A DNA stretch of 64,000 nucleotides from Cryptomeria japonica (taxonomy: Eukaryota; Streptophyta; Pinopsida; Cupressales; Cupressaceae). The notes beneath the pieces are model-generated. The model did no database searches. It saw nothing but the letters and a program-made list of their open reading frames with translations, and was not told the DNA's origin. Every line of letters starts with the position of its first letter. Positions within the stretch are counted from its first letter, which is position 1. A program made the translations under genes and the position numbers. Positions 1 to 11,218 of the stretch are shown here, piece by piece. Location of the stretch: assembly GCF_030272615.1 (NCBI RefSeq), contig NC_081412.1, forward strand, positions 691,868,083-691,932,082. Direction: 5' to 3'.

Positions 1-157
1 ATGCTCTTTTGTCCAAGCCAATGCAACTCAAAGGCATGGAAGTTTTTGACAGAAGAAAATGCCAAACAAAGTAAACTGTGGAATTAAAGACTGGCTGATT
101 GTAATGATACACTACATGCATCGGCCATTGTGGCATCACAAACAAGTACATATGTGA

Positions 158-256
158 AGAATGCTCCAAGGCATTGCCATTTCATGGAATCCAACGATTG
201 CAGGTTACAGAAAACATACTCAACAGTATGCTCTAAAGAAATGTTCTATGATGCAA
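158..256 (+). pseudogene. PPR-like fragment, left part (host gene debris)
   Basis: One frame reads RMLQGIAISWNPTIAGYRKH followed by a segment ending in MMQ. This follows the plant pentatricopeptide (PPR) pattern in which a KMPxRxxxSWNxMIAGY core is followed by an EALxLFxxMQ helix. PPR proteins bind organellar RNA, but only about one repeat is visible here, with a stop codon just upstream and no continuing frame. The matching downstream piece lies beyond the LTR element at 607-6111, so the element probably landed in an already dead PPR sequence. The motif match is seen; the family call is inference from short similarity. Confidence 0.4.
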
Positions 257-606
257 GGTTATTATGTTGTGAGGCATCGACAATGACATCAAAATGTCTA
301 TAAACAAAATTCTTTTTTTGAAATAATTTGACATGCAAATGATGTGTAAGTGCATGAAATGTGTCATGTATTAGTTTTTGTGGAGTTGTTATCATATTAC
401 TCCAAATAAAATAGAACCCGCCATTTGTTTCCAACTAGATTCACAACTTTTTGCATGTAGGAGTTTAATTAATTTGTATTTTTGGTGTTTATTATTTTAG
501 AAGAACATTAATTTTACAATGATTCACTTCTATTATAAGATATCTCTCGACATATTTTACATATATATTTTTAATATAATTATACTAGTGATTACTACAG
601 TGAATG
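257..606. other. AT-rich flank, no gene seen
   Basis: This stretch runs from the PPR-like fragment to the LTR element. I see no coding pattern, tandem repeat or RNA gene. The last five bases, GAATG, are the probable left target-site copy of the following element. Confidence 0.5.
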
Positions 607-2094
607 TGTTGGGGCTTCAAATTTCCAAATAATTTCAAGCACCCTACTATTTAAAATGGTTGACACTTCATAGAAATGACACATAATGGATGATTAATGA
701 TTTGAACAACTAGAGTAAAGGAGGATATGAATAAATTAATTCCAATGGACCCCATGAAAGACTAGTGTTTTTTATTTGTAGAAAAGATGATATGAACAAA
801 GAATTAAAATGAATCAAACATGAAAATATAAGAAATACCCATTTCAGAAAATCAAGTTTCCAAGCTCCAGTAAAAATATTAGATCTGTATAATGTGTTTT
901 TGGCTGTAGACCATACAGAATATCATAAGAAGGTTGAAAAGCCTGTTATTTTCACCTGCATGAAAGAAGATGTCGACATGGAATAAAAATGTATGCAAAT
1001 ATCAAATATGACGATGACCCATTTTAGAAATGGATGTTTCCTACCAGATTTTTTTTTTTCAGATTCATAAATGAAGTTTAAGGTAGCTGACCAAACAAAA
1101 AACCGAAAGATAGCTTAAAGAAAGGATATTGACTAACTAGTTTGCATATTAATTTCAAATGGTTTTGTTAATTTTAATGTAAAATGGTGACTTTTTATCC
1201 TAAAAGGGGTATGGTGCCCATTCAACCACATATATAAGTAGTTAAAAAATATAGATATGGAGGGGGGGAGTCATAAGAACAACATAATGTTGTAAGGATT
1301 GAATATCATTTTGTATTAGAGAAGTCTATAAGAAGAAGAAGTGTCATTTTGTGCAAGCAATATGTAATGAAGTATTTACAAGTGTAGCTTATGTATGCAA
1401 TTATTTCCTGAAGATTAATATACAAGGTTCACTATCTCTTTTTCCAAATATTGTGTACACTTTTGTGTTAATGAGTTATATTTGTCCTCTTGATAAATCT
1501 ATTTATAGATTTGCTATGATGTGAATCACATGTTGCTGCATTAAGTGAAAGAATGAGTTCTTATTGTTTGTGTAACACATACTAAACGTTCATAGTTGAT
1601 GAGAAATTGTCTCTTAAGTTGATAAGATATTTTGTCCACAAAGTGTCATGTATATCCCTGGATAGCGGCACTAGTCTATTATTGATTTTTCAAGGTTTTG
1701 ATCTGTATGCATTCAAGGTCCTTGACAGAAAAACATTCTTCCCAAATCCTATATGAACTAATCTATGCATATGTCTTTTAGGTCCTGAAAGCATTCTCAT
1801 TTTCAATATACATTCACAATCATTTCTTTTCAAAGACATTTATTTAAAGCGCATAATAAAACATAATTACAGACAACAATTTGCTAGTTTGTAATTTGCT
1901 AAAAGGCTTAAATCCACTTTAAATAATCTGTTTTATGCTTGAGAGTGTGAGGTATACCCACCTAGGTTTAGTGAAGCCTAAAGTGCAGAGGGATTTAGTC
2001 TTTGACTATTCCTATTCGTTGGCCAAGGCTAATTGGACTGCTTGAGGATTTGGTAAGTCTTTGTGTTTTCCAATCTGGGTTTTGGGCACCAACA
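607..2094 (+). repeat. 5' LTR of the 607-6111 element
   Basis: Direct repeat partner of 4625-6111, with TG...CA ends. Both copies contain the same (T)n and A-rich stretches, and most differences are single-base changes. Confidence 0.85.
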
Positions 2095-2096
2095 AA

Positions 2097-2236
2097 TTGG
2101 CAACTTTGTTGGGGAGTTGTCATACATAGTTTGACATTCACCTAGAAGATCTAGTGTTTTTCATTGAAGATTTGATAAGTTTTGTTTTCCCCATTTGAGT
2201 CACCCAACAGATTGGTGACTCTGCTGGGGAGTTGTC
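2097..2236 (+). other. Primer-binding-site junction, tandemly duplicated
   Basis: Just inside the 5' LTR, TTGGCAACTTTGTTGGGGA occupies the primer-binding position. A second version, TTGGTGACTCTGCTGGGGA, starts at 2212. It is preceded by a degenerate copy of the last ~50 LTR bases (GAAGATTTGATAAGT... against GAGGATTTGGTAAGT...). Thus LTR end plus binding site occurs twice, about 115 bases apart. Shorter echoes, GGTGGCGACTCTATT near 2330 and TTGGTGACTCTATTGAGGG near 2366, may be third and fourth copies. The tRNA partner is not identified. Confidence 0.55.
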
Positions 2237-2448
2237 TACAGAATTTCAATTCTAGAATCTCTGTTAAGGTGTGCTCTACTAGAAGGAAGAACCCAGGAGA
2301 TCAGCAAGTAATATTTTCCTCCACAGGAGGTGGCGACTCTATTCTACATAACAAGATCTATTTCAATTGGTGACTCTATTGAGGGAGAAGATCTAGAAGG
2401 AGATGAAAATTTTCCTTTTTTTGAAAGAAATAGCAATTTTGGTTTAGA

Positions 2449-2901
2449 ATGTTTCAAAGAAAACCATTTATTTCAGATGGCATCAGGTCATTGGATCTTA
2501 TAAGCTTTCACTGTATCCCAAACAAGTTGTTCCCTAAGATTTCACAACTTGTACCAAAATTCCATTGGGAATATGATGAATTAGCACTTGATCATTTGGG
2601 CTCATTTTATACATTTGTAAAGGATTATGAGATTTATCCAGAAGATTATGTGATGAAGTTATTCATCAGGACATTGAAGGATAATGTAAGAGAAGCCTAT
2701 GAATCACTCCCTACACAGAGCATCTCATCATGGAGGGAGTTGGAGCAATGGTTCCTTGATGTTTTTCATGATGCGGGTGAAGAAGGAAGCATGTACTATG
2801 AGCTAGAGGAAGACCAAGAATACACTATAGAAAAAGAATTATGTGCATCTCCCTTGGATGAATTTTTAAATATTAAAAACAAGAAGATGAATCTGCAGTA
2901 A
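2449..2901 (+). CDS. Gag-like protein (retrotransposon gag domain), truncated
   Basis: This 150-residue ORF carries the helical pattern of the plant retrotransposon gag domain: LxHLGSFYTFVKDYEIYPEDY, then MKLFIRTLKDNVREAYESLP, then SISSWRELEQWFLDVFHD. In other elements this domain assembles the particle around RNA. Full gag proteins of gypsy elements are much longer and usually end in a zinc knuckle, which is absent here. The frame ends at 2901 and a different frame opens at 2916, so the original protein may have been longer. The call rests on the pattern of the middle 70 residues and is fairly secure. Confidence 0.65.
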   Translation: MFQRKPFISDGIRSLDLISFHCIPNKLFPKISQLVPKFHWEYDELALDHLGSFYTFVKDYEIYPEDYVMKLFIRTLKDNVREAYESLPTQSISSWRELEQWFLDVFHDAGEEGSMYYELEEDQEYTIEKELCASPLDEFLNIKNKKMNLQ

Positions 2902-2915
2902 ATTTCTTCACGAGG

Positions 2916-3806
2916 ATGTTCAATATTTATCAGGAGATACCTTCAGATGTCAAGCCTCCATTTTATGAGTTATTAAATAAAATATATAAGTTAGGGTATG
3001 ACTCTCAGTTGTATAGTTTTCTCAGGTATCTACATGATGAAATTGTTGCAGAAGATAATGGATGTAGGATGAGATCTACAGAGGGAACACAAAACCCTAA
3101 TGAAGAGGGAAGTTTGGATCAGATTGAAGAAGAATCCATTGTTGATGAGACCTGTGTGGAAATAGACAACATGCAATATCAAAAGGAAGATTGTCTGCTC
3201 AGTAGTGAACAAATTTCAGATCTTTTGGATAGAGAGTATCAAAGAAATGCAGCAAAGGAAAAAGAGGCATGTCATGGACAACAGATAGAATGTGTACATG
3301 TACCTGAAAAGAGGTTCAAATATTTTTCAAATCAGTTGTGTGATGACATGATAGAGGATGGTTGTCATTCGGAAAAAAATTTATGTGACGAGTCCTCCTA
3401 TTTATCTGATAAATACATTAATTACAGTGAAAGCACATATGATGACCAAAAAATTGAAGAGTCATATGACTATCAAGATCATTTTAAATTTTTGACAAAT
3501 CCTCTTTATAATAATGCAGATATAAATGATGAAATGACATACTGCCAGAGTATGTCTAACAAAGATCTCTATGTGTTTTCAAATCCACTATATGAAGAAC
3601 AAGAAATGTCTCCAGATGGTCAGGAGATCTTATTGAGCAATGACATAAATAACAATGATGATAATTGGGAGCATTGTTATGGATTAGAAAGGTTGCATTC
3701 TCCAAAGCACACTCAAACAAATAAAATTGGTGATATAAATTTTTCAAAAATAAAAGAAAATGTTCATGAGAAAAGTTTAGGGTTTCCAAATAATCTATCT
3801 CTCTAA
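2916..3806 (+). CDS. Acidic ORF in the interior of the 607-6111 element, unknown
   Basis: A 296-residue ORF of strongly acidic composition, rich in D, E, N, S and Y. It contains weak internal repeats around F-(S/T)-NPLY (KFLTNPLYNN, then VFSNPLYEEQ, with a degenerate FSNQLCDD earlier). I recognise no enzymatic motif. It may be the continuation of the gag-like ORF just upstream after a frameshift, since only 14 bases separate them. It could be a spacer region of a once longer polyprotein or a family-specific ORF. Confidence 0.4.
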   Translation: MFNIYQEIPSDVKPPFYELLNKIYKLGYDSQLYSFLRYLHDEIVAEDNGCRMRSTEGTQNPNEEGSLDQIEEESIVDETCVEIDNMQYQKEDCLLSSEQISDLLDREYQRNAAKEKEACHGQQIECVHVPEKRFKYFSNQLCDDMIEDGCHSEKNLCDESSYLSDKYINYSESTYDDQKIEESYDYQDHFKFLTNPLYNNADINDEMTYCQSMSNKDLYVFSNPLYEEQEMSPDGQEILLSNDINNNDDNWEHCYGLERLHSPKHTQTNKIGDINFSKIKENVHEKSLGFPNNLSL

Positions 3807-3928
3807 CAAAAGATACAATTGAAAAGCAAGCCTAAGTATGAAATTTTGACGTTAGGTTTACATCAATCACATAGGGGAGTAACAAAGAAATTTTTTTTTC
3901 TCCCAATTCTGATGTTGATATTGTTAGT

Positions 3929-4474
3929 ATGATTTCACCTAATCACAACAAGGAAATAAAGGTTGAAAGCCAACATCTCTCAAGAGAAATGGAGAAACCC
4001 TATAAAATAGGGATGAATATTGATGTATTTCCAAATATAGGAGTATTTCAAAGGAAAAACCCTTATAAGAATAAAAGTAGGATGGTTCAAAGGAATTTGA
4101 TTTCCTATATGGTAAATTCAAGAAGGAGGGGTGAAAAGCAATATGTCAGGGATGATTTGGAGCGTGTCCATAAAGTAAGGAAAGATAATGTGATATTTAA
4201 AAGTATTAGAAAGTCTCAAAAGATAAAACTTTATAAATCAAATGATATAACTATTTATAAAAGTTTGATGCTCTGTGTGGTGAAAACAAAAGGAGATTGT
4301 TGTGATTCTTTTAGCATGGAATATCAAGACAAAAATAAAATATATTACAACATATATGGTAAACACGAAAATATGACAATTGATAAGCTTTATTATGAAA
4401 TTGGATTGGTTGATGATATGTGCCAAAGTGGAATAATTTTGCATGATGAGAACCTGGTGTTTGATCTAGGATAA
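3929..4474 (+). CDS. Basic ORF near the 3' LTR, unknown
   Basis: A 181-residue ORF rich in K, R and N, in a third reading frame, ending about 150 bases before the 3' LTR. There is a basic central stretch (NSRRRGEKQYVRDDLERVHK) and a more mixed C-terminus. I see no zinc knuckle, protease D-S/T-G or polymerase motif. With the acidic ORF upstream it fills nearly all of the interior, so pol was replaced or lost rather than merely mutated. Confidence 0.35.
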   Translation: MISPNHNKEIKVESQHLSREMEKPYKIGMNIDVFPNIGVFQRKNPYKNKSRMVQRNLISYMVNSRRRGEKQYVRDDLERVHKVRKDNVIFKSIRKSQKIKLYKSNDITIYKSLMLCVVKTKGDCCDSFSMEYQDKNKIYYNIYGKHENMTIDKLYYEIGLVDDMCQSGIILHDENLVFDLG

Positions 4475-4624
4475 ATGAGTGTTCATGTTTTTGGGACCTA
4501 GGGGCCACCAGATGTAGTTTTAACATAATCTACAGAAGGGAGTTGATTGGCAATGGTCTACTCTACCAGAGAAAAATGGATTCTTGCTATGCCCACAGGG
4601 GCATACATCCCTAGACAGAGCCAT

Positions 4625-6111
4625 TGTTGGGGCTTCAAATTTCCAAATAATTTCAAACACCCTACTATTAAAAATGGTGGTCACTTCATGGAAATGACAC
4701 ATAATGGATGATTAATGATTTGAACAACTAGAGTAAAGGAGGATATGAATAAATTAATTCCAATGGACCCCATGAAAGACTAGTGTTTTTGATTTGTAGA
4801 AAAGATGATATAAACAAAGAATTAAAATGAATTAAACATAAAAATACAAGAAATACCCATTTCAGAAAACCACATTTCCAAGCTCCAGTAAAAATATTAG
4901 ATTTGTACAATATGTTTTTGGTTGTAGACCATACAGAAGACTGTAAGAAGGCTGAAAAGCCTATTATTTCAACTTGCATGAAAGAATATGTCGACTTGGA
5001 ATAAACATGTATGCCAATATAAAATCTGATGAAGACCCATTTTAGAAGTGTGTTTCCTACCATCCAAAAAAATTTCAGATTCATATCTGAAGTTTAAGGC
5101 AGCCGACCAAAGAAAAACCCGAAAGATAGCTTAAAGAAAGGTTATTGACTAATTCGTTTGGATATTAATTTCAAAGGGTTTTGTTAATTTTAATGTAAAA
5201 TGGTCACTTTTCACCCTAAAAGGGGTATGGTGCCCATTCAACCAGATATATAAGTGGTTAAAAAATGTAGATATGGAGGGGGAGATTCATAAGAACAACA
5301 TAATGCTATAAGGATTGAATATCATTTTGTATTAGAGAAGTCTATAGGAAGAAGAAGTATCATTTTGTGCAAGCAATATGTAATGAAATATTTACAAGTG
5401 CAGCTTATGTATGCAATATTTTCCTGAAGATTAATATACAAGGTTCACTGTCTCTTTTTCCAAGTATTATGTACACTTTTGTGTTGATGAGTTATCTTTT
5501 TCCTCTTGATAAATTTGTTTATAGATTTGCTATGATGTGAATCACATGTTGTTGTATTAAGTGAAAGATTGAGTTCTTATTGTTTGTGTAGCACATACTG
5601 AACCTTCATAGTTGATGAGAAATTGTCTCTTGAGTTGATAAGATATCTTTTCCACAAAGTGTCATATGTATCCCTAGATAGAGGCACTGGTCTGTTACTG
5701 GTTTTTCAAGGTTTTGATCTGTATGCATTCAAGGTTCTTGATAGAAAAACATTCTTCCCAAATCCTATATGAACTAATCTATGCATATGTCTTTTAGGTC
5801 CTGAAAGCAATCTCATTTTCAATATACATTCACAATCATTTCTTTTCAAAGGCATTTATTTAAAGCACATAATAAAGCATAATTGCATACAACAATTTGC
5901 TAGTTTGTAATTTGCTAAAAGGCTTAAATCCACTTTAAATAATCTCTTTTGTGCTTGAGAGTGTGAGGTATACTTGCCTAGGTTTCATGGAGCCTAAAGT
6001 GTAGAGGGATTTAGTCTTTGACTATCCCTATTCGTTGGCCAAGGCTGATTGGATTGCTTGAGGATTTGGCAAGTCTTTGGGCATTCCAATCTGTGGTTTT
6101 GGGCACCAACA
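4625..6111 (+). repeat. 3' LTR of the 607-6111 element
   Basis: Direct repeat partner of 607-2094, ending GGGCACCAACA and followed by TAATG. Confidence 0.85.
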
Positions 6112-6115
6112 TAAT

Positions 6116-6232
6116 GCACAAAGTGAATCTTTGCCATCATTGCTTCTACAATATAAAAAATGTAGGAGCATTAGCAAGGCATGTGAACTTTTTATATCAA
6201 AGAACATCCATAACCTGCAAGATATAATCAAG
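6116..6232 (+). pseudogene. PPR-like fragment, right part
   Basis: One frame reads LLLQYKKCRSISKACELF, close to the PPR consensus LIDMYAKCGSIxKARELF. It begins a few bases after the 3' LTR. Together with 158-256 it suggests a single PPR-like sequence split by the 607-6111 element. Order and strand agree with PPR repeats, but too few residues remain to name a gene. Confidence 0.45.
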
Positions 6233-7003
6233 TTCTATTTTCACCAAATGAAAACAAGAGCAACAAAAGGACATATATTGGTCCCATCAGGCATGCCAAA
6301 TGTAGGTGGATAAAAGCTGATCTAAAATTTAGGAGAGAAGATTAAGATAGATAATCACCCAACAATGAAGTACCTACAAAACACACACATATAAAACAAA
6401 AAGCTAAGCTAGAAACACACATACATGCTACAAAAATCTACTCCATTGGACTCCTTAAATCAAGGTCTTGTGTTTTTCAAATTTTTGCTCTCTAAGCACT
6501 ATGCACAAGTGCCTATGATTTATTGGAGATTCGAGATGATGGATGCAAAGAAAGCAAAATGTAAGAGAAGAATGCAAAAAGAGGACTAATTGTTAGATTG
6601 ATAGATTTGCTAGATAGCCTCAAATGAGAGAGGGGGGTGGGTTTTTATTGATGTTCTCGGAGTGGAATCCAAGATGTATGATGAATATGGGATAAAATAT
6701 TGGATTGGAGATGTAAGTGTTTATTCCACATTCATTAGGTGAGTGTAATTGATGGATATGAAAAATGATAAAGAAGATATGAAGTGGATTTGAGAGGGGT
6801 TTGAGAATAAAATGGATTTAATGGAATGATGGAAAATAATATAATATTATGATATAATGAAGAATAAAAAAATAGTGGATATTGATGAATGAATATTATA
6901 ATGAAAAATGAAATAAAGAGGAATAAATAATAAGAATATTATATAATGAGGATCCACCTGATAATTGGAAAAATTAAGTGTAATTAGGAGGACAAATTTT
7001 ATG
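6233..7003. other. AT/GA-rich spacer, no gene seen
   Basis: A-rich sequence with many ATAATGA and GAATAAATAATAAG runs between about 6780 and 6950. No coding, RNA or terminal-repeat signal is visible. The interval ends near a possible LTR boundary (TGTGTCTACAC at about 7002). Confidence 0.4.
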
Positions 7004-8033
7004 TGTCTACACTTTCTCTTTAGATTGAATTGATTTGATTTTAAAATAACGTTGAAATTAGGGTAAATGTACTGAAATTGAAGTAATTATGCATATCTAG
7101 TGAGCTACAGTCATCAAATGGAGCCATGAACCTAGATTTGAGCAATATGTGACTGTTTGGATATGTTCCCAAAAGGTCATCTTGTATTGTCAGGATCAGA
7201 ATTCCCATCGCTCTGGTCCTCCAAACTTTCCACCATCCAAAAGGGAATCTGTTCATCTTTGTGAATAATGTCGATCCTAAAAATTGTAGTTGTGTACCTA
7301 TTCCTGCTCATAGTAGAGAAGGGAAAATAGTTGGGAATATGGGTTTGCCTTAGGTCAAACCTTGATTTTGGAATTAACCATGAAATAGAGTTGAAAAATG
7401 AATTGTAATGGAAATGATTTCCCTTTGAGATAAATGCTAAATGTCTAAAATGCTAATGATATACCTCTTTATGAAGTTTTTTTTTTCTCCATGAGGAATT
7501 AGGATTTCATGTAGATAGTCTTCATAAAACATAGAACATGAATGTCATCTCCAATGCTTGAATCTTGACTTCACCTCTACTCCAATTCTTGAAAAAAGAC
7601 TAATTGCTTTCTCACTTGGATTTGAATGCTTGATTCCTTGATCAAATGATTGTTAGGTTTGAAATGGGAGGGGTAGACCTCTTTTTATACATGCTTGTTT
7701 GAAAAACAAATCAATTTTTTGACATGAGTTGATAGGGGATCTAAGTTCCTGCCCATTTTATGTTACCATTGAGAGGCCCCAAACTAGGAGAACCAAGGGA
7801 TGGAGGACCAAAGCATGAGCGCTCTAGTCCTTGAGGACCAGGGTGTGGGTGCTCTGGTCTTGACCAATCACAAACTTAGAATTTTGGGGGAGAAAATACA
7901 AATCATGAAAATATTGAGTTTGGTGCATAGTGTGAGTAGAATTAGGGCTCCAATTAGTCCTCAGGAGATGAACAAAAAGGTGAGGGCCCAAATGAGGAAA
8001 AAATTGTAAGGGAGTAAAATTTAGGATGCTATA
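7004..8033 (-). repeat. 3' LTR of the minus-strand gypsy relic (lower end uncertain)
   Basis: On the minus strand the sequence after the purine tract begins TATAGCATCC, where the related 38495 element begins TGTAGTGTCG. TG has probably become TA. Both LTRs contain GC-rich repeats of the type GGACCAGGG...GGGTGCTCTGGTC (7800-7862 here), which supports common descent. Confidence 0.4.
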
Positions 8034-8048
8034 TTTAGCCCCCACTTT
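8034..8048 (-). other. Polypurine tract of the gypsy relic
   Basis: The minus strand reads AAAGTGGGGGCTAAA directly before the LTR start. The same 15 bases precede the 3' LTR of the gypsy element at 38495-46978. Such tracts prime plus-strand DNA synthesis in LTR retrotransposons. Confidence 0.6.
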
Positions 8049-8883
8049 AGCAGGAGTATGGGACTAAGCATACTCTCGATGAAGTACAAAGGTTTGCATT
8101 GAAAAACTTTTATCACTTGATATCAAAGAGCTAAGATGCACTAATCCCCCAAGGGACTTTAGGATCTTATTACTTCAATATCAAGATAAAAGGGACATCA
8201 TAAGAGAAAGAGAAAGAGAATCATGACTGCTGGCCTAGTAAGGTTCACTTACTACGAGTCATGAAAAAAGAAAAATACCAAATTACAAAGTAAAAGACTC
8301 AGTTTGCAAGGTAACTTGAGTATTGAAATATGTGATAGTGTGTGCACAAAGTGGAACAATGAGTGAAGTTTATGCCCCCATGTTAAAGAGATTGCATATG
8401 CCTTATCAGGAGCAATTTCTTTAAGGTGGAATGCATCCAAAAGACAAGCACATTACCACAATGATATATGCTCCCAAGAAATTAAAGGAAAAATCAAAGG
8501 ATAATGGTCACGAAACATAAAACACATAAGGGATCCACTAATTGTGGGGTTAGTATGCTCTTATGATAAAAAATGTATATCATGAATATGCATGTATTGA
8601 ATTAGGAAGTGGAACCACAAGTAGAATGGAAGAAGTGAACATGTATCTCTTAAGTCAACATGGAAGAGACCAAAAGGGATCTCAACGCTTTGCATAATCC
8701 CCAAGTAGACAACACAAGGGATGACAAATAAAATAATTGAGATACAAATAGAATAATGACACAACAAAACAATACATCATAGAGGAAGCACATTACGAAC
8801 AAACAAGAGAGGAGAGAGAATCTACGACACAAATGAAGCTAATCAAGCAATTCATCTGCCTCCCTATCTTGTTGAACATTGTT

Positions 8884-9393
8884 TTAGGAAAGTGGACAAG
8901 ATGAAAGAGGAACGACTTCAAGCATGGTAGATGGAGCTATTACAAGTTCCAAACAAGGACCATGCTCTAATGATGAATCACTTTGTCTATCACTAAGAGC
9001 TAGGATTAATGTTTTTGAAAATTGCTTAGATAAATCATTGTCAATATCAACAAGTTCATATTCATTATTAGAATCATTAGCATCAACATTGTTATCATGA
9101 ACATCATTTTCATCCATTTACTCATCAAGATTAATGAAAATAGGATCTCTAATATGAATAGAACATGAACCGTAATCTTTCTTAAGTATTTTTAATCTTG
9201 TTGATTTAGGTTGAACTTCCTCCCTAGGGTTAGGCGAATGATGAATAAGTGGAACCAAGTCAACATTTGGTGTCTATGGGGAAGAAATGGGTTGAGAAGA
9301 AAGTTCATGATCCTTAAAGAATGACGTCTCCATCAACATTCTCTCACACAATGATTTCTTTTAGTTTTAACTAAAGTTTGTGAAGGTTTAGGA
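8884..9393 (-). pseudogene. C-terminal part of gypsy-like polyprotein, broken
   Basis: Minus-strand frames continue from the protease-like region with several stops. The last piece, 77 residues, is acidic and rich in D, N and S (MDENDVHDNNVDANDSNNEY). Between it and the purine tract lie about 840 noncoding bases, comparable to the 1.6-kb tail after the ORF of the 38495 element. No polymerase motif is visible. Confidence 0.4.
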
Positions 9394-9981
9394 TCAATGG
9401 ACAAACTTCTTCTCATCCTTTAAAGAAGGATGAATGGGAGAAGGTCTACTAGGTTGAAGAATAGGAGATGTCGAGTGCTTCCCTTTGTAGGATGTTGTAG
9501 GTGGGACCACAACATATATAGGAGGAATAGAAGGTGTACGATGGAGGTTGGGTCCATTATGAGGAGGGGGAATAGCTCTAGGATCTCTTGCCTTACTCAA
9601 AGATAAGATCATTTTATTCTTCAACTTTTGATAAGAGAGAAAGAGAGCATTACTTTCAGGCTTAAGAGACTCAAATTTTTTAGGCAAAAAATAATCAAGG
9701 TTGACATCTCCACACCTCACTGTGGGTTGATACATGCTATGATTGATTGTTATTATTCTATCATTATGAGGGAATTTTAAACATTTATGAATGGTAGAAG
9801 GGATTGCTTTTATGAAATAAAGCCAAGGATGTCCCAACTTCAAACGAAATTGATCTGCTATAGGAATGATAGAAAAGATGACATCTAAGAACCTAGTACC
9901 AAACTCTACGAGAAGAGTAATAGACCCAATAGTAGGCCAAGAGAAACCATCATACAGCTTAGCCACTATGTTAGATTTATC
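9394..9981 (-). pseudogene. Retropepsin-like region, downstream half
   Basis: The minus-strand frame contains KLGHPWLYFIKAIPSTIHK. This matches the end of the plant gypsy protease region, seen in intact form in the 40510 ORF as LLGRPWIHSMQAVPSTLHR. It starts at the insertion point of the 9987-17911 element; the upstream part of the same frame is at 17912-18376. Comparing the two halves with the 40510 ORF, the segment that should hold the catalytic D-x-G (VDNGSGLNV there) is absent. The protease was therefore probably inactive before the insertion. Confidence 0.6.
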
Positions 9982-9986
9982 ATATG

Positions 9987-11155
9987 TGTTACTACTTACT
10001 AAGTTGCCATTAGTTTTATGTCCAAAGTCATTCTATATACTCTAGTCGGTTACTACTACTGAAATATTCAGTTGGTAAGCACAGAGCAGTCAGTTATAGA
10101 AGAAAGTAGTCACAAAGCCTAGTATACACTGAGTTGTCTACCGAGTATCACTAATGTGTCTACCGAGAAACAAAAATGATATATCGAGTTGACACACACT
10201 GAGTGAAACATGTTACCAGATTCATTGAACCTAGAGACACATGAGAAATGTGTTACAAGATCAAGGAACAAAGAACCGTTATCACATCGGAAATTGCACT
10301 TAAAGATTTTGTATGATCTTGAGGTCATCTATCCAATGAAATATCTTGTATGGTTATTCATTCGATAAATCATGTTTATAAGATCAAAGCAATGAACTAG
10401 ATCATTGACATAAGAGATCTATTTATGCAGCATGAATTGGGATCAGAAATAGGGATATATGAAGCAAGACATGTGTGATAGATAAGGAAGCACTGAGTAC
10501 TGTGACTGTCAGAGACACAGAGGTCACCAAGAAGGATTTCAGAGAACAGTCAAGGAACAGAGTAAACAAAAGGGTTTACCGAGTTACTTTATGGATTATT
10601 GAGGTATGCTATAAGCAAGGTAATCTCATTTTGAGCACATAGAATCTGCTATAACATTTCAGATGTGAAGTTGCAGATATTTGTAAAGATTTTATTGTAA
10701 TATTTTGAGTTGTAAGAGAAACCTTTAACAGTGTAAAAGACTCTAACAAAGTCTATAAATTGTAAAGCCTTTAACCAGGTGCAACATTTAGAATAAATGT
10801 TGTAAAATCCTTTAGCAAGGTAGATCTAATGATCTTGATACTCCTAAGAAGGTAAGCTATCAGAAATAGCTGAACATGTAGCTCTAACCAAGCAACCTTT
10901 ATTATTGCAGTAGTGAAGTTGTGGGTGCCATCCCCACTGTAGTTTTTCTCTCTAACCAAGAGTTTCTGCGTAACCAAAATATATGTGTTATGGAGTGAAT
11001 CATGTATGATTGTTATTTATTTGTTTTAGCTTTATGTTATGTTACAGGAGTTTTTGGTTTATGCTTAATAGTAAAGTTATTGTTGAAGAAAAGATTTGAA
11101 GTATTGATTCACCCCTCCCCTCTCAGTACATTAGCTTTCAATATTGGGCCTAACA
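9987..11155 (+). repeat. 5' LTR of the 9987 element
   Basis: Same length as 16743-17911 and differing from it by scattered substitutions, roughly a few per cent by eye. Near its end it contains GATTCACCCCTCCCC and CTCAGTACATTAG. Confidence 0.9.
10751..10760 (+). promoter_or_regulatory. Candidate TATA box in the 5' LTR
   Basis: GTCTATAAAT lies about 400 bases before the LTR end and is conserved in the 3' LTR (17508-17515). It is surrounded by CTTTAAC-type repeats. Its position suits a U3/R boundary, but no start site can be proven from sequence. Confidence 0.3.
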
Positions 11156-11170
11156 ATTGGTATAAGAGCT
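11156..11170 (+). other. Primer-binding site (initiator-Met tRNA type)
   Basis: ATTGGTATAAGAGC follows the LTR end. The canonical plant copia site is TGGTATCAGAGC, so there is one change (C to A). The copia element at 47916 has the unmutated form. Confidence 0.65.
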
Positions 11171-11218
11171 TCAATCTTGGAAAAGGGTTTAACAGCCTAA
11201 AGAGAAAGATCTTATCAA

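Larger units (their letters stand above)
607..6111 (+). mobile_element. Non-autonomous LTR retrotransposon, 5.5 kb (gag-only, gypsy-like)
   Basis: Two direct terminal repeats of 1488 and 1487 bases both start TGTTGGGGCTTC and end GGGCACCAACA. The flanking pentamers are GAATG on the left and TAATG on the right, an imperfect 5-bp TSD. The 2.5-kb interior holds a gag-like ORF and two further ORFs, with no protease, reverse transcriptase, RNase H or integrase motif, so it must have been moved in trans. The gag similarity suggests Ty3-gypsy affinity. No convincing purine tract precedes the 3' LTR. LTRs differ at scattered positions and by small indels, so the insertion is not recent. Confidence 0.85.
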
